DNA of 64,000 nucleotides from Hymenobacter nitidus (GCF_020447315.1 NZ_JAJADQ010000002.1:186001-250000), one strand, 5' to 3'. Counted from the first letter of the stretch, positions 33,708 through 42,931 are shown. The notes: a model not told the origin generated them from the letters alone. Translations and numbers: made by a program.

Positions 33708-34940
33708 TTAGTGCGCTATTTCCTTAGGGTAGCAGATGTAGTGCTTCTCGACGCGCTGGCCCAGGGCCCGGATGTTGGGCAAGTCGGAGGCTTCAGCCAC
33801 GTTGATAACCCGGCCGCCTTTGGTCAGTACATCAATCGTGTCTTTGCCGGCCGCGTCGTAGGCGTTGTTGCTGATGCGCCCGGCCAGCATGAGCTGACTG
33901 GCATCCTGGGGCGAGAGGCCGAACTTCTCGGCAATCAGCTCGATGACGCCCAGGCCCAGGTCGTCGTCGAAGGGCTCACTCTGCAGAATAATCTTGAACA
34001 GCCGGCGGTCCAGCATGCTGCGCGACATGTAGCTGAGGACTTTATCGGGGTGGGAGGCCCACATTTTCACGGCGCTCCACACGTCGGTGTCGTCCAGCTG
34101 CACGAAGCGTTGCAGGATGGTATCGTCCTGGGAGAAGTTGAGGATGCTCACGGGCTTGGCCAGGAAGTAGTGCAGGTCGGGGGTGGCGGGCACCTCGTGG
34201 CCGGAGCGCACCAAATCCCGGGCCCGCTGGATGATGCGGATAATCATCTGCTCGGCGCTGGTCACGGTCTTGTGCAGGTACACCTGCCAGTACATCAGGC
34301 GGCGGCTCACCAGAAAGTTCTCGATGCTGTAGACGGCTTTTTCCTCCAGCACCAGCTTCTCGTCCACCACCGTGAGCATCTTGATGAGACGGTCGGCGCC
34401 GGGGCGGCCTTCCTGCACGCCGGTATAGAAGGAGTCCCGGTTGAGGTAGTCGAGGCGGTCCATGTCGAGCTGGGAGCTGACGAGCTGGTGGAAAAACGGC
34501 CGCTCGTAGGTGCCCTGGAAGATGCGGATGGCCAGGTCCAGGGCCCCGTCGTGCTCCTTATTAAGCTTCTGCATCAGAAACAAGCTGAGCTGCTCGTGGG
34601 GCACTTCGTGGAAAATGGCGTGCTCCAGGGCGTGGGAGAGGGGGCCGTGGCCGATGTCGTGGAGCAGGATGGCCACCAGGGCCGCCTCGCCTTCCCGGGC
34701 CGAAATCTTCACGCCTTTGTCCTTGAGCGTGCGCAAAGCCAGGGTCATCAGGTGCATGGCGCCCAGGGCGTGGTGAAAGCGCGTGTGCAGGGCGCCGGGG
34801 TACACGAAGCCGGTGAGGCCCAGCTGCTGAATGCGGCGCAGGCGCTGGAAGTAGGGGTGCTCAATCAGGTCGAACAGCAACTCGGTGGGCACCGTGACAA
34901 AGCCGTAGACCGGGTCGTTGAAGATTTTCTTTTTGTTCAA
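33708..34940 (-). CDS. HD-domain phosphohydrolase (dGTPase/SAMHD1-like)
   Basis: A 410-residue metal-dependent phosphohydrolase. Metal ligands are visible as RFHHALG (H56/H57 region) and LLHDIGHGPLSHALEH (H94-D95), with the later D in DMDRLDYLNRDSFYTG that completes the HD site in dNTPases of the SAMHD1/YdhJ group. The substrate may be dNTPs or another nucleotide. The start codon is TTG (34938-34940); no ATG is available before the conserved NDPVYGFVTVP opening. It lies at the head of the lipid A gene run, an arrangement common in Bacteroidetes, and diverges from porX. Confidence 0.9.
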   Translation of the reverse strand: MNKKKIFNDPVYGFVTVPTELLFDLIEHPYFQRLRRIQQLGLTGFVYPGALHTRFHHALGAMHLMTLALRTLKDKGVKISAREGEAALVAILLHDIGHGPLSHALEHAIFHEVPHEQLSLFLMQKLNKEHDGALDLAIRIFQGTYERPFFHQLVSSQLDMDRLDYLNRDSFYTGVQEGRPGADRLIKMLTVVDEKLVLEEKAVYSIENFLVSRRLMYWQVYLHKTVTSAEQMIIRIIQRARDLVRSGHEVPATPDLHYFLAKPVSILNFSQDDTILQRFVQLDDTDVWSAVKMWASHPDKVLSYMSRSMLDRRLFKIILQSEPFDDDLGLGVIELIAEKFGLSPQDASQLMLAGRISNNAYDAAGKDTIDVLTKGGRVINVAEASDLPNIRALGQRVEKHYICYPKEIAH

Positions 34941-35303
34941 AGGAGACAGGCGTAGCGCGCCGGTATAAAGCGCGTGGGCGGAACATAAGGCGGGTAGAGA
35001 AGTTGAGATACAACAACCTGGAAAGCCAGGCGCGGCACCGCAGCGAAAACCAACTCAACAATTTTTGGCTTCTTTACGGCGGAGTTAGGCGGCCGAATAT
35101 CGGATTGCCGTAATTTTTCAAAACCAAAAACCGGGTATTGGGAGTAAAGCTACTTACGAAACGGCATTTGCAACCTGCTTGCGGCCTTCAGCCTCTTTGA
35201 GGACAACTGAATAGCTGGCGGTCGGCTTGCCCGCATGCCGCCTTTCCGAAACGCCGGGTTTGCTAGCCGGGCGCGACTTTTTCAAGATTCCCAACATCCT
35301 TAT
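34941..35303. other. Divergent intergenic region, HD hydrolase / porX
   Basis: About 360 nt without a gene. It must hold both divergent promoters, but no clean TAnnTTTG box stands out. A short CAAAACC/AAAAACC pair (35119-35132) resembles one arm of repeat locus F. Minus-strand open frames reaching in from porX are shadows. Confidence 0.5.
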
Positions 35304-36869
35304 ATGCAACGGTACTCCATCCTCTGGGCCGACGACGAAATCGACCTGCTCAAACCCCACATTCTCTTTCTGACCGAAAAAGGCTACGACGTGACCGGCG
35401 TAAACTCGGGCGCCGATGCCATCGAGCAGGTGCAGGAGCAGAACTTCGATATCGTGTTTCTCGACGAGAACATGCCCGGCCTGACCGGCCTGGAAACCCT
35501 GACGGAGATTAAAGCGGTGAAGCCCACGCTGCCCGTCATCATGATTACCAAGAGCGAGGAAGAGCACATCATGGAGGACGCCATCGGCTCCAAGATTGCC
35601 GATTACCTCATCAAGCCCGTCAATCCGAACCAGATTCTGCTCAGCGTGAAGAAGGTGCTGGACAACAAGCGCCTGATTTCGGAGAAAACCAACAGCAGCT
35701 ACCAGCGCGACTTCCGCCAGCTGGGCATGCAGCTCGGCGACCGGCTGAGCCCCTCGGAGTGGGCCGACGTGTACAAGAAGCTCGTGTATTGGGAGCTGGA
35801 AATCGACGAGACGGAAGGCAAAAGCATGGCCGAAGTCTTCAACATGCAGAAGGACGAGGCCAACAACTACTTCTGTAAGTTCATCATGGACAACTACGAG
35901 GAGTGGGTGAACAAGGAGGACGACGACGCCCCGCTGATGTCGCACGAGCTGTTCCAGAAGCGCGTATTTCCGCTGCTCAAAGAAACCGGCGACACGCCCG
36001 TCTACTTCCTGCTGATTGACAACCTGCGCTACGACCAGTGGAAGATTCTGGAGCCCATCATTGCTGAGCTGTTCACGGTGGACCAGGAGGAAATGTACTA
36101 CTCGATTCTGCCCACCACCACGGCCTACGCCCGCAATGCCATCTTCTCGGGCATGATGCCCGGCGAGATTCAGAAGAAGTACCCGAATCTGTGGGTGAAT
36201 GACGACGACGACGAGGGCAAGAACCTGAACGAGGCCGAATTCATGGAAATCATGTTCCAGAAGGCCAACCAGAAGCACAAGTTCAGCTACAACAAGGTCA
36301 CGAACCTGCAGGCCGGCAAGGACCTGCTGGGCAAGATGAGCAACCTGCACAACAATTATAAGTGCAACGTCATCGTCTACAACTTCGTGGACATGCTCTC
36401 GCACGCCCGCACCGACATGGCCATGATTCGGGAGCTGGCCGCCGATGAGTCGGCGTACCGCTCTATCACCCGCTCGTGGTTCCTGCACTCGCCCTTGTAT
36501 GAGATGCTGCAGCAGATTGCCGAGAAAAAGGGCAAGCTCATCATCACTACCGACCACGGCACGATACGCGTAAAGCGGCCCTTCAAGATTGTGGGCGACC
36601 GGAACACGAACACCAACCTGCGCTACAAGCACGGCAAAAACCTGGGCTTCACCGACAAGGACGTGTACGTGGTGCGCAAGCCGGAGCGCATTTTCCTGCC
36701 CCGCGAAAACGTGAGCACCGCCTACGTTTTCACCCTGGGCGACTATTTCTTCGCCTACCCCAACAACTACAACTACTACGTGAACTACTACAAGGACACG
36801 TTCCAGCACGGCGGCATCTCCCTGGAGGAGGTGATTATTCCGTTTATCACGCTCACCTCGAAGGCGTAG
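35304..36869 (+). CDS. porX: T9SS response regulator PorX (REC + PglZ)
   Basis: A 521-residue regulator of the type IX secretion system. The N-terminal receiver domain has D10, D11, phospho-acceptor D54 (VFLDENMPG), and K in LIKPVNPNQ. A helical linker is followed by a large alkaline-phosphatase-superfamily PglZ domain (about 160-515), with metal-site motifs LLIDNLRYDQW, LPTTTAYARNAIFSGMMP and ITTDHGT. In Porphyromonas, PorX works with PorY and SigP and its PglZ domain is an oligoribonucleotide phosphodiesterase. ATG 35304 starts the receiver exactly. Its presence indicates a T9SS and probably gliding or secreted-enzyme functions encoded elsewhere. Confidence 0.96.
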   Translation: MQRYSILWADDEIDLLKPHILFLTEKGYDVTGVNSGADAIEQVQEQNFDIVFLDENMPGLTGLETLTEIKAVKPTLPVIMITKSEEEHIMEDAIGSKIADYLIKPVNPNQILLSVKKVLDNKRLISEKTNSSYQRDFRQLGMQLGDRLSPSEWADVYKKLVYWELEIDETEGKSMAEVFNMQKDEANNYFCKFIMDNYEEWVNKEDDDAPLMSHELFQKRVFPLLKETGDTPVYFLLIDNLRYDQWKILEPIIAELFTVDQEEMYYSILPTTTAYARNAIFSGMMPGEIQKKYPNLWVNDDDDEGKNLNEAEFMEIMFQKANQKHKFSYNKVTNLQAGKDLLGKMSNLHNNYKCNVIVYNFVDMLSHARTDMAMIRELAADESAYRSITRSWFLHSPLYEMLQQIAEKKGKLIITTDHGTIRVKRPFKIVGDRNTNTNLRYKHGKNLGFTDKDVYVVRKPERIFLPRENVSTAYVFTLGDYFFAYPNNYNYYVNYYKDTFQHGGISLEEVIIPFITLTSKA

Positions 36870-36953
36870 CGGAGGAAGTTTTTAGATACATTGGTAGCGG
36901 CGGGTTTCTTCGGAGGCCCGCCGCTATTGTGTTATATCAGCCTTAAGAGAAAA

Positions 36954-37540
36954 ATGAATAAGGTTTTACCACTGCTTTTATTAGCCATCCTGGCGAGTTG
37001 CCAGCCGCCCGATACTGCCAAGCAAACCCAGCAAGAGGCTTCACTGCCAGCTACTATAATTCACCTCCCGCGTCTGCCGCTTCCCAGTTATACTCATAGG
37101 TCACTACCACCCAAAACGAAAATCAGAGAGTTTACAATTCTTCCCTTTTCGGAGGGGGTGGAAATATTTTCCCCGGTTCAAAACCAGCCTTTTTATCGGA
37201 GCAGGAAATAGATGAGGTATATAAATTATTACAGGTCTTCGTTGATGAGTATAACCTAAAAGAGAAACGCAGGACGAAGGAGTTTCAGAAGAAATATCCT
37301 AAGTATTCCTCTGTCGCTCCTGACACCATCAGTCTGGTTCGCTACCGTCTGCAATTAATACCGGCTACGACAGTCTCAGGTGATAAGGTAGTGTACATCC
37401 GTGGTTTTTCGAGTGATTATTTCATCCGCTGGCGTACCAGAATGGCGCACCAGAGTGACGGAGGAAGCTCTATGTTCCACGTAAGAATTAATCTAAGCCG
37501 ACGAGTATGGTATGAATTCCATATTAATGGGGATGCATGA
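36954..37540 (+). pseudogene. Broken lipoprotein gene (frameshift and in-frame stop)
   Basis: The ATG at 36954 opens a signal peptide with lipobox (MNKVLPLLLLAILASC, Cys 16), and this frame stops at 37209-37211 after 85 residues. A second frame (-1) is open from 37100 to a stop at 37538-37540. It encodes a much more protein-like sequence with FGGGGNIFPGSKPAFL, then SEQEIDEVYKLLQVFVDEYN, and ends RRVWYEFHINGD. That frame has a TAG at 37097-37099 and no early start codon. The simplest reading is one lipoprotein of about 190 residues broken by at least one indel and one stop. Intact small lipoprotein plus remnant is the alternative. Clearly AT-richer than its neighbours; family unknown. Confidence 0.6.
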
Positions 37541-37542
37541 TG

Positions 37543-37620
37543 CGTAGCGCGAACTTTGTAGTTCGCGTGGCCCGCGCTATTAGGTCGTTCTGGCACGCGA
37601 ACTACAAAGTTCGCGCTACG
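37543..37620. repeat. Palindromic repeat family R1, copy 1
   Basis: A perfect 26-bp inverted repeat: the arm 37543-37568 (core GCGCGAACTTTGTAGTTCGC) is matched exactly by 37595-37620. The 26-nt spacer contains CGCGCTATT and GTTCTGGC, which recur inverted in copy 2 at 50868-50960. It follows the broken lipoprotein gene. Confidence 0.93.
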
Positions 37621-37680
37621 TGGCCTATCAATCCGCCCGCTCGTCGTAGCTTACGAAGCTTTTACCCGTAGCCTGCCCGT

Positions 37681-38355
37681 ATGGCCTATTCGCTATTCCT
37701 CTTCGATTACGACGGCACGCTGTGCGACACCCGCCGCGCCATCGTCTTCAGCTTCGAGCGCACCTTTGCCCACTACCAGGTGGCCGCGCCCGCGCCCGAG
37801 GTACTGCAGACCATCATCAACAAGGGCCTGGTGCTGGGGGATATGTTCCGGGAGCTGTTTCCCGAGCTGTCCGAAGCCGAAGTAGCGGAGTGGGTCGTTA
37901 CTTACCGCGGCATCTACGCCCGGGAGGCCGAGCCGCTGGTAATCCCGTTTCCCGGCGCGCTGGCCTTGTTTGCCCAGCTCTCGGAGCGGGGCGTGCTCAT
38001 CGGGGTGCTCAGCAACAAGGGCGCGGCGGTGCTCGAAGCCTCCCTGGCCCAGCTCGGGCTGCTGCCCTTCGTGGCCCTGGTTATCGGCGACGGGACCATG
38101 CCGGAAAAGCAGCTGGCCAAAAAGCCCGACCCCATGGCGTTTCACGAAGTGGTGCGGCCGCGCTTCCCGGAGGTGCCTACCGATAAAATTCTGATGGTCG
38201 GCGACACCACGGCCGATTTGCAGTTTGCCCACAACAGCCGCATCGACTCCTGCTGGGTTACCTTCGGCTTCGGTGAGGCCGACCAGTGCCGCGCCCTGCA
38301 GCCCACGCACACCGTGAGCCACCTGCTGGAAATTCCGGCTCTGCGCCGGGCGTAA
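37681..38355 (+). CDS. HAD-superfamily hydrolase (phosphoglycolate phosphatase-like)
   Basis: A 224-residue haloacid dehalogenase-type phosphatase with the full motif set. Motif I is FDYDGTLCDT (D9 nucleophile, D11 acid/base), motif II the Ser/Asn of VLSNKGAAV, motif III KKPDP, and motif IV VGDTTADLQFA. A helical cap lies between motif I and II, as in Gph/PpaX-type enzymes. The physiological substrate cannot be set from sequence. The gene stands alone between repeat R1 and a convergent gene. Confidence 0.87.
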   Translation: MAYSLFLFDYDGTLCDTRRAIVFSFERTFAHYQVAAPAPEVLQTIINKGLVLGDMFRELFPELSEAEVAEWVVTYRGIYAREAEPLVIPFPGALALFAQLSERGVLIGVLSNKGAAVLEASLAQLGLLPFVALVIGDGTMPEKQLAKKPDPMAFHEVVRPRFPEVPTDKILMVGDTTADLQFAHNSRIDSCWVTFGFGEADQCRALQPTHTVSHLLEIPALRRA

Positions 38356-38406
38356 GCAGGCGGGGTAAGGGGGCATGGTGCCAAAAATGAGCCGCTTCAA
38401 CAAGTC

Positions 38407-39693
38407 TTAGTAAGGGCGGCTGGCGGTGGTTTCCGGAATGATAACCATATAATCGTAGCCCTGGATAATGGTGCTCAGCGTCTGGCTGCTCACCTTCAGC
38501 CGGTCGGCCTGCAGGTAGCGGCGCAGGGGGCGCAGGTCGAATACCTGCCAGGCGCCAGGCGCAGCCGGGGCGGCGAAGGCCTGCACCATTTTGTCGGTGG
38601 CGTTGGAATAGGGTAGGCCCGGCTTGCTCAGGTCGTCGGGGTTGGGCATGCCAGCTTTGAGGCCCTGCTTACCGATAATGAAGATGTGCAGGGACTTCTG
38701 GTCGTGCACTTCAGCTAGGTTCAGGGCCAGGTTGCCCACGTCGTACACGCCGCCGGTCAGGCTCACGCCCCGCGCCACGTGGCCCGCCCCAAACTTAAAC
38801 AGCATCTTGGGCAGGGGCTGGCCGGGCTGGTCGTAGGGGCGCAGGCTTTCCAGCAGGTTGCGCTTCATCAGATTGATGCGCTGCTGGTGGCTTTTGGCCC
38901 CCTGGGTGTTGTAGAGCGTAAAAATCTCGCTGCTCTGGGTGAAGTCGCGCACCATTTGCTGTACCTGCGGCCCTTCCTTTTGGGTGAGGGCGCGCAGGCT
39001 GTCGAGGGCCGAGGGACGCTGGTAAATGCTGAAGTTGCCGGCGCCCTTCACCATCACGGCGCGGTCTTGAGCCTGGTAGGCAGCGGCGCGGTGCTGCAGC
39101 TCACGGCGTACTGCCTTGCTTTTGGCTTGCGCGGCCATGCGCTCAAACAGGCTGCCCGTGGTCATAATACCTACCTGGTCGACGCCCATGATAGGAACGT
39201 TCTGGGCGCGCAGGAAGCGGGCCAGCTCAAACTCCTCGGCCCAGCTGTAGAAGGCCAGACCCATGGCGTGCTGTTTGTTATACGCGGTGGGCAAACCCGG
39301 CTGCGCGGCCAGGCGGTTCAAATCCTGGGCCTGGTACTTGTCGATTTCGGCCACGTACAGCGCCGGTTTCAACTCGCGGGCTACAGCCGTGGCAAAGCCC
39401 GGAATCTGGGCCACACCGTGGTCCTCGCCCAGGAGCACCAGCTGGCTTTGCTGAATATCCTGCTGCAGGCGGGCCCAGCCGGGGCCGGCCAGCTCGGGGC
39501 CGTTCTGGGTTAGGGTAAAGGTGTTTTTGCGCAGCAGCCGGATAAAAGTGGTATCGGTTTCCTGGGCCTGGGCCGAGCCGCCGAGCAAGCCCGCCAGCAG
39601 GACCAGCGTCAGGTGGCGGTGGCGGCCGGCCAGAGCGGCAGCGGAAGAGGCAGCAGGAGTGAGGCGGCGCAGAAGGGAGCGGAAAGAAGGCAC
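38407..39693 (-). CDS. Secreted erythromycin-esterase/ChaN-like protein
   Basis: A 428-residue exported protein. Using the GTG at 39693 the product has a basic N-region and a hydrophobic core (LTLVLLAGLLGG) with cleavage near SAQAQE. The mature part begins with a VLLGEDHGVAQIPGF motif, the GExHG signature of the erythromycin esterase / ChaN / TraB-like group. A later FKFGAGHVARG supplies the second conserved His. The ligand or substrate in non-resistance members is not known, so an antibiotic role should not be assumed. An ATG at 39780 would lengthen the N-terminus by 29 residues. Confidence 0.68.
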   Translation of the reverse strand: MPSFRSLLRRLTPAASSAAALAGRHRHLTLVLLAGLLGGSAQAQETDTTFIRLLRKNTFTLTQNGPELAGPGWARLQQDIQQSQLVLLGEDHGVAQIPGFATAVARELKPALYVAEIDKYQAQDLNRLAAQPGLPTAYNKQHAMGLAFYSWAEEFELARFLRAQNVPIMGVDQVGIMTTGSLFERMAAQAKSKAVRRELQHRAAAYQAQDRAVMVKGAGNFSIYQRPSALDSLRALTQKEGPQVQQMVRDFTQSSEIFTLYNTQGAKSHQQRINLMKRNLLESLRPYDQPGQPLPKMLFKFGAGHVARGVSLTGGVYDVGNLALNLAEVHDQKSLHIFIIGKQGLKAGMPNPDDLSKPGLPYSNATDKMVQAFAAPAAPGAWQVFDLRPLRRYLQADRLKVSSQTLSTIIQGYDYMVIIPETTASRPY

Positions 39694-39821
39694 GGTGGTA
39701 AGGATTTGGGGTGAAGAAGAAGATCTGGTCCAAAGAAATTGCGCAGCTTTAGGCACTGGAATTTTATTCGACCAAATCACCGCCCCACACCACCAACGGT
39801 TGAAGTGGTCTGCCTTTTTTC

Positions 39822-40931
39822 ATGCCTGAATCTGCTTTCCGCTGGCCGACGCTGCGCTGGCAAACCCTGAGTGCCCGCACCACTGCCACGCTGCTGCAGC
39901 TGCTGCTGTGGGTGCTGCTGGCGGGCTTCTACGTGGTCTGGAACAACCGCCCCAACTACCACTTCGACGGCCCCATCTGGCCCCTGGTGCTGCTGCAGAT
40001 CGGCTTTGCCATTATCCTGTTCAACAGCCTGACCTACCTCATTATCCCGCGTTGGCTGCTGAAAGGGCGCTTCTGGCCGGCTCTGGGCGGGGGGCTGGTG
40101 TTAATTTATGGTTACCGGCTCTGGATGTACGCCGGCTCCCGCCTGGCTGAAACCTACGTGGACCTCGACCCGGTGCTGCGGCGCACTCTGCACGCGTTTT
40201 ACGTGGAAACCCTGTGGCAGGACCTGACCAGCTTTACGGGCATGCTGGGCTCGTTTGTGGGCATGCTGGCGCCCATGCTCTTTCCCCTGGTGGTGAGCTT
40301 TCTGGTGTATGCTCTGGTGGTCGACCGGCGGCGGCTGGCTCTGGAGCGCGACCATCTGCGGCTGGAGCGTAGCTACCTCAAGGCCCAGATCAACCCGCAG
40401 TTTCTCTTCCACACGCTCGGCAGCCTGAATGCTATGACCCGGAGCCGTGACCCCCGGGCCGGCGACGTAGTGCTGCACCTGGCCGATCTGATGCGCTATA
40501 CCCTCTACGAAACCGACGCGGAGCGCGTGCCCCTGGCCCGGGAGCTGGAGTTCCTCGACGACTACCTGGCCCTGGAGCGCCTGCGCAGCCCGGCCGCCAC
40601 CACGATTTTCCACGAAGTTTTCGGCGCGGCTACCACCCAGCAGATTGCGCCCCTGCTGCTGCACCCGTTTCTGGAGCGGCTGTTTGCGGGCCTGCCATCG
40701 GCTCCGGCCGGTCCGGTGGCCGTTCGTAGCACCGTGCAGCTCAGCGCCACCGAGCTGCACCTGGCCCTGGCCCGCACCGGCGGCGCGCCCGGTGCCCAGC
40801 CCTACGCCACCGACCCGGTTATCATCGGGGCGCAGCGGCGCCTGCAACTGCAGTATCCCGGGCGGCACACGCTGCAGCTCACCGAGGCTCAGGGGGAGGT
40901 GCGGGTTCGACTTACTCTCGCGCTCAACTAG
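39822..40931 (+). CDS. LytS-type sensor protein, degenerate histidine kinase
   Basis: A 369-residue protein with four membrane segments (about 20-165) and a cytoplasmic histidine-kinase region of the LytS/YehU type. The conserved NPHFLFNTLN motif is changed to NPQFLFHTLG, with Gln at 193 where the phosphorylated His should be. The N-box PFVENAFKHG is changed to HPFLERLFAGL (Arg 286 for Asn), and the glycine-rich ATP lid (GxGL-N) is missing. It therefore should neither bind ATP normally nor autophosphorylate. It sits 6 nt before an intact paralogue, suggesting it works as a sensory partner, perhaps in a heterodimer. Confidence 0.85.
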   Translation: MPESAFRWPTLRWQTLSARTTATLLQLLLWVLLAGFYVVWNNRPNYHFDGPIWPLVLLQIGFAIILFNSLTYLIIPRWLLKGRFWPALGGGLVLIYGYRLWMYAGSRLAETYVDLDPVLRRTLHAFYVETLWQDLTSFTGMLGSFVGMLAPMLFPLVVSFLVYALVVDRRRLALERDHLRLERSYLKAQINPQFLFHTLGSLNAMTRSRDPRAGDVVLHLADLMRYTLYETDAERVPLARELEFLDDYLALERLRSPAATTIFHEVFGAATTQQIAPLLLHPFLERLFAGLPSAPAGPVAVRSTVQLSATELHLALARTGGAPGAQPYATDPVIIGAQRRLQLQYPGRHTLQLTEAQGEVRVRLTLALN

Positions 40932-40937
40932 CCTGGT

Positions 40938-42047
40938 ATGGAAACAACTTTTTCCGGCGGGCGTCTGCCCGTGTTGGCGCCGGCCCTGCGACGCGTACTG
41001 GTGCCGGTGTTCTGGTGGGGCCTGTTTGTCCTGGCGGAGTTCGTAGCGTTCAGCAACTGGCAGGAAACGGCCCTCGTGACCTGGGGCTTCGTGCTCAAGG
41101 ACCTGGTGGCGACCATGCTGGGCTACTACTTTTTCTCCCGGGTGGTGCTGCCCCGGTGGCTGCTGCGGCGCCGCTGGCTGCGCACGGCCCTGGGGCTACT
41201 GGCCATCTACTACGCCTGGGGCCTGCTCTCCTACGCCTACTATGCCCTGCTAGACCGCTACGGGCTGATTTCGGCAAACGCCCACGACTACATGCACCGC
41301 CTTATCGACTACGGCCTCTGGGGCGGGGTGTTTTCGTGGCGGGCCGTGAGCATGGGCATCAGCGACTTTTCCGTGACCACGCTACCCCCGATTCTGGTGC
41401 GCTTCGTGCGGTTTCTGCTCACCAGCAGCAACCAGAGCCTGCGCCTGCAGCGCGAAAACCTCACGCTGGAAGTCAGCTTTCTCAAGGCCCAGGTCAACCC
41501 GCACTTTTTGTTCAACACCCTGAACAACATCTACACCATGGTGGTGCGGCAGGACGAGCGCGCCCCCACCATGGTGCAGCACCTCACCGATTTGATGCAC
41601 TACACCGTCTATGAATCGGATGCTGCGCTGGTGCCCCTGAGCCGGGAAATCGGGTTTCTGGAAGACTACCTGGAGCTGGAGCGTCTGCGCTACGGCCCCA
41701 AAGTCAGCATCCGCTACCACCAGGCGGGCCCCGTGGCCGACTTCCGTATCACGCCGCTGCTGTTCTTTCCCTTCGTCGAAAATGCCTTCAAGCACGGCGT
41801 CGACAGTAGCCTGGAGGCTAGCTGGGTGACTATTGGGCTAGAAGTGAAAGACGGGCAGCTGCATTTCGAAGTCAGCAACAGCCTGACTCCCAGCGGCCCC
41901 CCGCGCGAATTCGGCGGCGTGGGCGTGGCCAACGTGCAAAAGCGCCTGGCCCTGCACTACCCGCCGGAAGACTACCAGCTGACCATCGGCCCCGAGCCCG
42001 AAAACACCTACCGCGCCGCCCTGACGCTACGCCTGCACCCGGCTTAA
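40938..42047 (+). CDS. LytS-type sensor histidine kinase
   Basis: A 369-residue kinase with four membrane segments in the first 160 residues and an intact catalytic region. The phospho-acceptor H189 is in VNPHFLFNTLNN. The N-box is PFVENAFKHG with N282. The lid is FGGVGVANVQKRLALHYP. In this family (His_kinase plus HATPase_c, LytS/YehU) the partner is a LytTR response regulator, and one is encoded 183 nt downstream. The upstream gene, 6 nt away, is a degenerate copy of equal length. The signal is unknown. Confidence 0.93.
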   Translation: METTFSGGRLPVLAPALRRVLVPVFWWGLFVLAEFVAFSNWQETALVTWGFVLKDLVATMLGYYFFSRVVLPRWLLRRRWLRTALGLLAIYYAWGLLSYAYYALLDRYGLISANAHDYMHRLIDYGLWGGVFSWRAVSMGISDFSVTTLPPILVRFVRFLLTSSNQSLRLQRENLTLEVSFLKAQVNPHFLFNTLNNIYTMVVRQDERAPTMVQHLTDLMHYTVYESDAALVPLSREIGFLEDYLELERLRYGPKVSIRYHQAGPVADFRITPLLFFPFVENAFKHGVDSSLEASWVTIGLEVKDGQLHFEVSNSLTPSGPPREFGGVGVANVQKRLALHYPPEDYQLTIGPEPENTYRAALTLRLHPA

Positions 42048-42109
42048 AAAAAGTACATCAGTCGAATAAAGTGCGACATCTCGCCGGCAGTGCTAATCCT
42101 CCTCAGCTG

Positions 42110-42185
42110 TCATCCTGAGCAGAGCGAAGGACCGTCGTTGTTACGACCTGTTCAAAGATAATACGTCCTTCGCTGAGCGGACGTC
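42110..42185. repeat. Palindromic intergenic repeat, second copy of the TCATCCTGAGC type
   Basis: TCATCCTGAGC followed by AGCGAAGGACC (42110-42133) has a partial complement ACGTCCTTCGCTGAGCGGAC (42163-42182). The left word matches 2596-2619 closely. It separates the kinase gene from its response regulator. Confidence 0.75.
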
Positions 42186-42229
42186 AGATCAAGGATTACA
42201 GTGTAAACAAAGCAACTACCCAACCCTAA

Positions 42230-42931
42230 ATGATTAACTGCCTGATTATCGACGACGAGCCCTTCGCCCGTGAGCTGCTCGAAGGCTACGTTTCCCAGAT
42301 TCCCGGCCTGAAGCTGCTGGCCAGCTGCGAGCATGTGTTCGAGGCGCTGGAAATACTGCAGCAACAGAAAGTCGACCTGATTTTCTCCGACATCAATATG
42401 CCTCAGGTCAACGGCATCGAGTTCATCAAGTCGCTGCACAACCCGCCCTACGTAGTTTTCGTCACGGCCTACCCCAACTTCGCCCTTGAAGGCTTCGAGC
42501 TCGATGCCCTGGACTACATCGTGAAGCCCGTTTCGTTTCCGCGCTTTCTCAAGGCCGTGAACAAGGCCCAGCTTATCATCAACAGCCGCCCCGCCGCCCC
42601 GGTGCCGGCCGCCCCGCAGTTCCTGTTCGTCAAGGAGGGCCACAGCCTGCAGCGGGTGCTGTTCGACGAAATCTACTACATCGAGGGCATGAAGGATTAC
42701 ATCAAAATCATCCTCAAAAACCGCGTCATCATCACCTACCTGCGCATGAGCCGGGTCGAAGACCAGCTGCCGGCCGAGCGTTTCACCCGCATTCAGAAGT
42801 CCTACATCGTGCGCATGGACGCCATCAAGGCCATCAGCGGCAACGAGGCCGAGCTGTATGATCTGCCCGAAAAGCTACCCATCGGCAAGCAGCACAAGGA
42901 AGCCTTGCTAGCCCGGTTTGGGTTGAGCTAA
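42230..42931 (+). CDS. LytTR-family response regulator
   Basis: A 233-residue regulator. The receiver domain (1-120) has D8/D9, phospho-acceptor D54 in FSDINMPQVNG and K in YIVKPVSF. The C-terminal LytTR DNA-binding domain (about 130-233) has LFVKEGHSLQRVLFDEIYYIEGMKDYIKI and FTRIQKSYIVRMDAI, the usual LytTR signatures. It is the expected target of the intact LytS-type kinase upstream. The 183-nt gap with a palindromic repeat means it may have its own promoter or be attenuated relative to the kinases. Confidence 0.95.
   Translation: MINCLIIDDEPFARELLEGYVSQIPGLKLLASCEHVFEALEILQQQKVDLIFSDINMPQVNGIEFIKSLHNPPYVVFVTAYPNFALEGFELDALDYIVKPVSFPRFLKAVNKAQLIINSRPAAPVPAAPQFLFVKEGHSLQRVLFDEIYYIEGMKDYIKIILKNRVIITYLRMSRVEDQLPAERFTRIQKSYIVRMDAIKAISGNEAELYDLPEKLPIGKQHKEALLARFGLS

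Noticed and set aside
35154..36809. 551-codon minus-strand open frame covering porX
   Set aside because: The opposite strand encodes PorX with all receiver and PglZ motifs; the His/Val-rich shadow is a product of GC-rich codon bias.
38407..39693. Erythromycin resistance gene
   Set aside because: Only the GExHG-type superfamily motif is present; secreted relatives of this type are not shown to act on macrolides.
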